A stretch of DNA of 64,000 bases from Eleginops maclovinus (taxonomy: Eukaryota; Chordata; Actinopteri; Perciformes; Eleginopidae): assembly GCF_036324505.1 (NCBI RefSeq), contig NC_086352.1, positions 29,592,312 through 29,656,311 on the forward strand, in the 5' to 3' direction. Within the stretch, counting starts at the first letter, position 1; each line of letters begins with the position of its first letter. The notes beneath the pieces are model-generated. The model worked only from the letters and a program-made list of their open reading frames with translations, ran no database searches and was not told where the DNA came from. The translations under genes were made by a program, and so were the position numbers. Below, one piece after another: positions 57,201-64,000 of this stretch.

Positions 57201-59307
57201 TAGGATGCTACTGGAGAACTGGTGTTTATAGGATGGATTAATGTCAGCTCCAGGTATTTCATGTGTTTTGTGAACAGATAGGGGGCCTTTAGGTAAAAAC
57301 GATGCCCTTTCCTCAACAGACTTTTCATGCCTAACAGTAAATTGTGTTCATGCAAATGATGGGCCGGTAAAGAGACCCAATGCCGTCTTTAGCATTGGAC
57401 CGTGCTTTTGTTAGGCCAGTTGATTTCTGTGATGTATTTCTGTAATCTTTATTTGTTTTGTGCTGCGTGTATGATGTAGTAAACATTAAGTTTGAGAGCA
57501 GACCTTTAACCTTTGACTTGCATAACGACAGCAGTTACAGAGTCCTGGGCCCTCATTTATCAACATCGAATCAAAGGAATTCTTGAAAGTAATCCTTTGA
57601 AAACAAAACAAAAGATCAAAATTGACGGACGGAATATTTAACTGGTTTCAGTTCATGTAGAACTGTATTTAAGCAAGATAGAAAATTGTTCCCAATAACA
57701 AAGAAAAACAAAGTCCACATATAATATGTTTTACTGTTGTACTTTTATTTCTTGTAAGTGTTCTTGACCTCTATATGTAAGCATTCAGGGTAGAACTACA
57801 GGTTACCAAAATCCTTTTCTTTGTTTAAACCAAACGTAACTCAAAGTATGTTGTAAAAAAAGAAAAAGCATTGGTACACTGATATCTTGAGGGTTTGAAT
57901 ATTTTCTGGTTGCTGCAATAAACAAGTCATTATTAAGCATTCGCCAGAATAATGACTTTCTAAATTCTCTGTGATATTACAAGTAATACTACAGGAGAGA
58001 CTGTCCCCTAGGCATTGTGCCTGATTAGCAAGAAAAAAAGGCAACTCGTATGCAATAAGGTCTTGATACAAATGAACAAATCCAATGAATTGGCTTTAAT
58101 GTTTTGTTCATACCTGTTTGCATTGCCTTTGGGCATACATGTGACACATTGTTAGCATTGGTAATTGAATGTGGCCCTTTTCCTTTCTCTCTTTGCCACA
58201 AATACAGACTCAAACCATTCAGGGTTGTTATGTTGATATTTGGTTCTTGTGAGGCGTAAACCAGACTCATATCTCAGGTTTTTTGATACTCATTAAATGT
58301 TAAGCAACATACATTCCATTCATTTCCTTGATTGGTTGAACGTAGCAAAACTCCTCTGTTGTAGGTTGTAAAAAGCTTTGGTCGGGCTTATGGCTAAGGA
58401 AACCTCTGTTACCTTCTTGCTGTAAGTCACATGCACATAGTGCCATACTAAAGCCATGTGGATTTGTTGCTGTTTGACAACTCAAGGTTGCGTGCATTAT
58501 TTATGTGGCATCTTGGTTTTCTTTTGTGTGTAAGACAAACACTGTCAAACATCATTCTGGCATATGGAAGTCTGGTAGAAAGGTCACATCAAACCAGGAA
58601 GTTGGCTTGACAATTACTAAAAACACTTTTTAAACATAACCTCGAATGCTTAGCTAAGTATGTCACATGCATATAGTAAATAAAGTGCCATTTTTGATCA
58701 AATCTGTTGAATCCTCAAGCTTCTCATGTGTGTACCAACAAATTGTTTTCTTATAGCTCTGTAACCAAAACATGCATTTTAGTGTTTCAGGAGTTTGTCT
58801 TATAATACGTCCTGAACTGCTGCAGTCGTACCCCTTGTTGTGACATTTGCAGCAATACTTCAAGGACTGGACTATAATTAGAGTGTTTCATAACGAACAG
58901 TTAGCAAAACGTTATGTCCATGGTTTAGAACCTGTGGTTTTATTAATATGGGGTTGTTTGGAGCAGTGACACACATTTTACAAATACCGACTTCCGTCAC
59001 TGACAATTAAGAACCTTTTCTGTGCGTTGTTGATAACCGAGGGCCCTTTGATAATACGTCTTAGATATGTTCAACGATAAACTTCAGGTAACAATATTTC
59101 ACATCAAAATGGATATGTAGCAAACCCTGTTCATTCATTGATGTTTGGGTTCTGTATGTTCTTTTCTGCCAACTTCTTTCTGCCGCTGTATTCTCTACCC
59201 ATCTGTGTACCCACCCATCTATGTTTCTGTTCTGTCAATGATGTACTGTCAGCTCTCAGCTTAGTGCCACACTACTGATCACAGAAGCTACCAGACAGTG
59301 AAATAAA
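57201..59307 (+). other. rnf182-like 3' UTR, with AATAAA at 59,302
   Basis: No further coding sequence follows the stop. AATAAA occurs at 59,302-59,307 and again at 59,451-59,456, either of which would give a 3' UTR of about 2.1-2.3 kb. Extent inferred from these signals. Confidence 0.5.
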
Positions 59308-59456
59308 TGGAGCATTATTTTCTATGTGTGGCCTGTGTAATTTTTGTGTCTGCTGCATGCTCATTCAGGTCGTAACAGTCAGTATTATTGTCGTCGCAGC
59401 ATTCATCACCAAGCTCAACGAGACAGGACGCTGTTGTTATACTTGAAGCCAATAAA

Positions 59457-61389
59457 ATTGCAAAGGTGCAGGCTGATTTGTCATTTCTTGAGTATTTTCG
59501 CCCATTTTTAACAATATTCTTGTAACAGTGGCAAGATTAATGACATGGAGGTCTAGCTGGCTTCACACATTACTCCAGACAGAGACAAGAAAACAATCAT
59601 TTCTTTCACAATGAATGATGGTAACTCTGCATGATTGTATTTCTAACTGGACAAAGATACATTAGCCTCTATTTTTCTAAAGCACTATTATGGTTGACAA
59701 TGGCTAGGCCCAAAAGAATGGGGACTGGTGAATGTAGTATAGTTCAACCAGCTTGAGACAGACCTACTAAGTAGTGACAGAAAACAGAGAAATGATAGAT
59801 GACAGATCCCAGCAGCAGATCACACCCAAAGAGAATGTATTTGTCTGCATGAGTTGGCAGAGATGTAGGACAGAGTGCTTCCGAGGGGAGCGTTTGCCCT
59901 GTTGGATGTATAGTCTGACATCTACAAGACCTTGCTTTCATCTTCTGCGCTGACTGGCAGGTTACATAAACAAACTAAAAACTCTCCTCCCCTACATCTA
60001 TAAAAAGATTGGTTCAAATAAAATATGACCCTGAAAATGACAGGGGCCGGTGGACATGCAACAAACGGTGCCACTGGTTATTAGAAAATATCCCAGGTTA
60101 TGGGCAGGCAGGTCAAAAGGGGACAAAGTAAAGTACTAAGTAAGTCATTAATATCTTACTGATACATTGCATGCACCTTCCTTCTCTTTCCCTGTGTCTC
60201 CATTGCAGCACACATAGCGCTAGAGTTTGCTTGTGTATGTCCTTGTCTTAGATCTGTCAATTGGGCTATTGTACTGTATCACGTTGGCGGTTTGCAGCTA
60301 GGTTCAAAGCCCCCAGAAAGTAAGCAGGGCCAATGGCCAAACACTTAGCAATGATACTCCTGTGCCAGTGAAGTCATTTTATTGGGTCCAACATTCTGTC
60401 AGTAAATCAGCATGTATCTCTTTTTTGTCTCAATGGATTGGTCATTTTGGCTTCATCCGCCACTGAGCGACTTTCATAGGACTAACTGGCGCCCCACCCC
60501 TAATGCTATAATACTTTTCTGTATACATCCATGGTAGGGTTGGGTCTGACCAGTTGATTAGCATGTTTAGTTTGGGTAATGTGGATATGCTGCCATAACT
60601 TAAGGGAATAAAAAACTCCCCTTATTGGCCCGACTATTGCTACTGTCCTGATTACTCAACCGTAACACCGGACGTCAAAGTCATCCATGTAGCAATTAAT
60701 ATTTCTTTAAAACAATGGTTCTTATTACACAATGTGTAGTGTAGAGATCTGTAATAAGTGGAAGGCAATTGATGATAATGAATACATGAGCACTTCACTC
60801 ATTTCCTTGTTTTCAGATTTCGAACAGTAGCTGAGAAAATTAGCCAAACTAATCCGATGAGGTAAGTGGAAGAAACATTCACTCCTTCAAATCATAAGAC
60901 TTTAGCCACTTAAGATGAGGGACAAGAACACAACCTGAGGAATCAAATATCCATGTATCACAGGATTTGGGGTAATTACTGTCATATGAAGGATCTTGGA
61001 AATGCTCTCTTTGAATAGTAAGACTCTCCACACTGACGTCAAGCAGTATGGGTCACACAAACCTGTGACCTTGCTATATTTATGCATGCTTTCACTAAAA
61101 CATTTAGCATTTTCAGGTGATTCAAGCAGAGGGAGGAGCATGAATTTTAATTACACATGAATAATTTAGTCTCAATCTGCTTTCTCTTTATAGCACACGC
61201 AATCCTTTTTCAATTCATACCTAGGAAACATCACTATGAGATGATAGGAATCTAGAGACAGAGTTGGGATTAAAGTCTTCAGGAGACCACTACAAAGAAA
61301 GCAACTCCTGGAATTTGGTAGCATTTCAGGTTGGTATGAAACGTACGAGCAGAACTTTGATTTAACACTCCCAACTCAGAATCAATCAC
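59457..61389. other. Mostly gene-less stretch
   Basis: No reading frame with a recognisable domain; one small splice-bounded candidate lies at 60,817-60,861. Confidence 0.4.
60817..60861 (+). other. Candidate 45-nt microexon
   Basis: TTGTTTTCAG precedes and GTAAGTGG follows, both strong splice sites. One frame reads FRTVAEKISQTNPM with no stop. It does not match a protein I recognise, and such sites arise by chance. Confidence 0.2.
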
Positions 61390-61473
61390 CTGCTGCTGCA
61401 AGAAAGAAAGTCTCATCAATGCCTCCATGAGCTGCTGATTACTGCGGAGACGACTGTGCTTTGGAGAATCTGA
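61390..61473 (-). CDS. Candidate 84-nt coding exon of unknown gene
   Basis: On the minus strand the acceptor CTGCTTCAG and the donor GTGATT bound exactly 28 codons (SDSPKHSRLRSNQQLMEALM then RLSFLQQQ), helical and without stop. The pyrimidine-rich tract before the acceptor is good; the donor is weak. I do not recognise the protein. It lies on the cep89 strand but does not match what I recall of CEP89. Confidence 0.35.
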
Positions 61474-62269
61474 CTGAAGCAGGTTCAAAGGAAAATAATG
61501 TAAAGCATTTGAAACAAAATTTTGATCCCACCCACCATCGTGGTCTTGTCTTGTGGTCTGTTATTGTCAGTAAAAGAGATTGAACTCCATCAACACATTT
61601 CACACCTTTTTTGAAGTCCGCAAAATGTGGGTATACATGCGATTGACTAGTGGACTTTGGACCTGGGGTACATTTAATTATTTTCACTAACAATGTCAGA
61701 AAAACTGTATTTTCTACTTTCCCTACTGAAATTTTGACCAAGGCCACAAGGGTGGGTGGAGGGGGTCCGGAGGCGGGATTCGGGCAGGCGGCCCGGGGAC
61801 AAGACAGAGGACAAGGAGGGTGTCTCGGGCGGACGACCCGGGGGCAAGGCAGAGGACGAGAAGGGTGTCTCGGGCTGACGGCCTACGGGCAAGGCAGAGC
61901 ATGAGACATGCCTTGTGGCAAGGGAACTCTGGAGGCCGTAGACATGGGCGGAGGCCACGGCGAGGGAACGCCTGAGGCCGGAGACATGGGCGGAGACAGG
62001 GGCGGAGGCAAGGGCGTAGACCATGGCGAGGGAACTCTGGAGGACGACCTGGAGGAAAGTGGAATAGCTCCGGAGGGCGGCGAGACAGTTCCGGAGGACG
62101 GCCTGGAAGGTGGCGAGAAAGCTCCGGAGGGCGGCCTGGAAGGCGGCGAGACCGCTTTGGAGGGCGGCCTGGAGGATGACGAGACAGTTCCGGAGGGCGG
62201 CCTGGAAGGCGACGAGACAGCTCCGGAGGACGGCGAAACAGCTCCGGAGGATGGGCTGTAGGATGGGCT

Positions 62270-62505
62270 GGAGGACGACGAGACGCCTCTGGACAACGGG
62301 CTGGAGGACGGGCTGGAGGACGGCGAGACGCCTCTGGACGACGGGCTGGAGGACGGCGAGACGCCTCTGGACGACGGGCTGGAGGACGGCGAGACGCCTC
62401 TGGACGACGGGCTGGAGGACGGCGAGACGCCTCTGGACGACGGGCTGGAGTACGGCGAGACGCCTCTGGACGACGGGCTGGAGGACGGCGAGACGCCTCT
62501 AGAGG
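62270..62505. repeat. 33-bp tandem repeat, about seven units
   Basis: The unit is GAGGACGGCGAGACGCC followed by TCTGGACGACGGGCTG. Its length is a multiple of three, so all minus-strand frames stay open; one reads an 11-residue RGVSPSSSPSS unit, another PEASRRPPARR. Confidence 0.92.
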
Positions 62506-63084
62506 GAAGTAAGGAGCACCTGGAGCAGGAGGCGGCAGGGCCACCGAGGAGACAGGAGCACCAGTCGGCGGGGCCCCAGTTGGTACTGGCATCAGCGGGA
62601 CCCCCGAAGAGGCAGGAGATGGCTTTGGCGGGAACCCGGGTAGTACTGGCGTCGGCGGGACCCCCGAAGAGGCAGGTGCAGAGGCCGGCAGCACCACCGA
62701 CGGGACATGAACTAGAGTCGGCGGGACATGAGCTTGAGTCGACGGGGCCCCCGACTGGACAGGGACATGGGTTGGTGGGATCACCAACGGAACGGGTGTC
62801 GGAGGGACGACCGACTTGATGGCGTGAGGAGTTGGCGGGACCCCCGGCGGAACAGCTGACGGCGGGACCCCCATTGGAGCAGGAGTTGGCGAGACCCCCA
62901 TCAGAACAGGTGACGGCGGGACCCCCAACGGAGTAGGAACAGGCGGGACTGGAGGCGAAGCCGGAGTCGACAGGGCAGGCGAGGCTGGAGTTGACTGGAC
63001 AGGGGAAGCCGGAGTCGACAGGACAGGCCGGGCCGGAGTTGCCAGGACAGGCCGGGCTCGCCAGGACAGGGGAAGCCGGAGTCG

Positions 63085-63275
63085 ACAGGACAGGCCGGGC
63101 CGCCGACAGGACAGCAGGGGCTGGAGTCGGCCGGGCCGCCGACAGGACAGCAGGGGCTGGAGTCGGCCTGGCCGCCGACAGGACAGCAGGGGCTGGAGTC
63201 GGCCTGGCCGCCGACAGGACAGCAGGGGCTGGAGTCGGCCTGGCCGCCGACAGGACAGCAGGGGCTGGAGTCGGC
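63085..63275. repeat. 36-bp tandem repeat, about five units
   Basis: The unit is CAGGACAGCAGGGGCTGG followed by AGTCGGCCTGGCCGCCGA, encoding 12 residues on the minus strand. Units are nearly identical. Confidence 0.92.
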
Positions 63276-63718
63276 CAAACTGCAGCTGGGAGCATGGCGG
63301 CCTGGGCTTGGCCTGGAAACATGGCTGCTAGGGCCGGAACTGCAGATGGGTACGCGGCTGCTAGGGCCAAAACTTCAGCCGGAAGCGTGGGTGCAGGAGG
63401 GTTGGCTGCAGGAGGCTTGGATGTAGGAGGCTTGGCTGTAATAGGCTTGGCTGTAGGAGGCTTGGCTGTAGGAAGCGTCATGGCTGTGACACAAGGTTTA
63501 AGGAAAGGGTGCAGGCTTTCTGGGGAATTGACAAATGTCCTTAAATAGTCCGGCAGTGAGTTCTCCAACTATGGCTTAGCTGCCAATTCCCGGCGTGGAT
63601 GAAGAAGAGCTGCATCCTGAGCCTCTTTAGAACCTGCTCTCCTCCACTCTCCATAGATACATAAAATGTTGTAGGAAAACTCCACAGGAGCATCCTCAAA
63701 AAGTACTGCTGGGTCCAT

Positions 63719-64000
63719 TTTTGGGGTTCGGTCGTTCTGTCAGGGTTGGGGAAATTGGACCCAAGTGCAGTAAATCAAGGGGAAGCAGGTAAGGGTCAAA
63801 AACTAAAAGCGAACTTTATTCAAAAGCTGTTGACGAAATCACGAATCAAGGGGAACACAGGACATGAAAAACACTTAGCTTCAGACATGAAGGGCGACAG
63901 GAACAGGCAGGTAACATTTACAAGATCAGGGAAGAATTGACGACGACCGAACAACAGACAAAAGGGAAACAGGGACTAAATACACATGGGTAATCACAAG
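63719..64000 (-). repeat. LTR-like leader of the proline-rich repeat family
   Basis: On the minus strand: CGACGACCGAAC-type words, GAATAAAGTTCGCTTTTAG, TTTACTGCACTTGGGTCC, then CTGACAGAACGACCGAACC before the ATG. The same sequence precedes the ATG of the copy at 35.8 kb. The element continues beyond the window. Confidence 0.6.

Larger units (their letters stand above)
61723..63718 (-). pseudogene. Proline-rich repeat protein of a mobile repeat family
   Basis: The ATG at 63,718 opens MDPAVLFEDAPVEFSYNILC and runs with EAQDAALLHPRRELAAKP to a TAG at 63,569-63,571, where the sister copy at 35.6 kb has Trp. It continues as ENSLPDYLRTFVNSPESLHP and then PTAKPP-type repeats. Next come about five 12-residue units (ARPTPAPAVLSA) and, beyond about 62,900, Pro/Arg/Ser repeats that are open in two overlapping frames (61,883-63,568 and 61,723-62,928). 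A frame change near 62,930 probably separates the original halves. Function unknown; it looks like the gag-position protein of an LTR-like element, but no polymerase is present. Confidence 0.55.

Noticed and set aside
61908..63548. Gly/Asp/Glu-rich plus-strand frames over the tandem repeats
   Set aside because: They arise because the 33- and 36-bp units keep every frame open; the MDPAV domain and the sister copy support the minus strand.

Overview
The window looks like teleost fish nuclear DNA. There is no bacterial gene organisation, host genes are split by GT/AG introns, long (CA)n/(TG)n arrays are frequent, and the mobile elements are types typical of ray-finned fish: a Tx1-type L1 LINE, BEL/Pao, several hAT families, a CACTG-ended DNA transposon, an intact Tc1/mariner, TTAA-flanked MITEs and a tRNA-derived SINE. 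I cannot name the species.

Positions 1-21,900 are a stack of nested transposons. The outermost is a Tx1-like LINE on the minus strand: 5' leader and ORF1 at 17,738-21,900, ORF2 at 1-2,992. Between ORF1 and ORF2 lies a plus-strand BEL/Pao retroelement (LTR at about 3,175, gag-pol 4,265-17,711) whose integrase and 3' LTR are missing. Its gag is split in frame by a minus-strand hAT element (4,742-13,168) with a five-exon transposase. Exon 3 of that transposase is split in frame by a plus-strand element with CACTG ends (7,083-10,527). This innermost element carries no visible transposase but holds four exons of a SAMD3-like fish gene. A second hAT (18,813-21,681, perfect 8-bp target duplication) sits 2 bp upstream of the LINE ORF1 start codon. 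At the two most informative joints, removing the insert restores an open reading frame across the junction, which fixes the order of insertion.

From 22 to 53 kb the sequence is mostly intergenic or intronic, with decayed repeats. The host gene here is cep89 (centrosomal protein 89) on the minus strand: its last exon is at 25,220-25,520 and the preceding coding exon at 39,876-40,024, with matching splice phase and a 14.3-kb intron. The intron holds TTAA MITEs, a SINE, a LINE 3' fragment, an LTR-like repeat and long dinucleotide arrays.

At 53.5-55.1 kb is an intact Tc1-like transposon (340-aa DD34E transposase, about 205-bp inverted repeats, TA target duplication). At 56,472-57,200 (plus) is an rnf182-like membrane RING ubiquitin ligase, coding in a single exon, with a 3' UTR of about 2.1 kb. 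From 61.7 kb to the end is a minus-strand repeat element with a long proline-rich, internally repetitive reading frame; a second, shorter copy of the family lies at 35.5-36.2 kb.

The only host genes I can support are cep89 and rnf182-like, plus two short candidate exons near 61 kb. Everything else with coding potential belongs to mobile elements or to sequence they carry.
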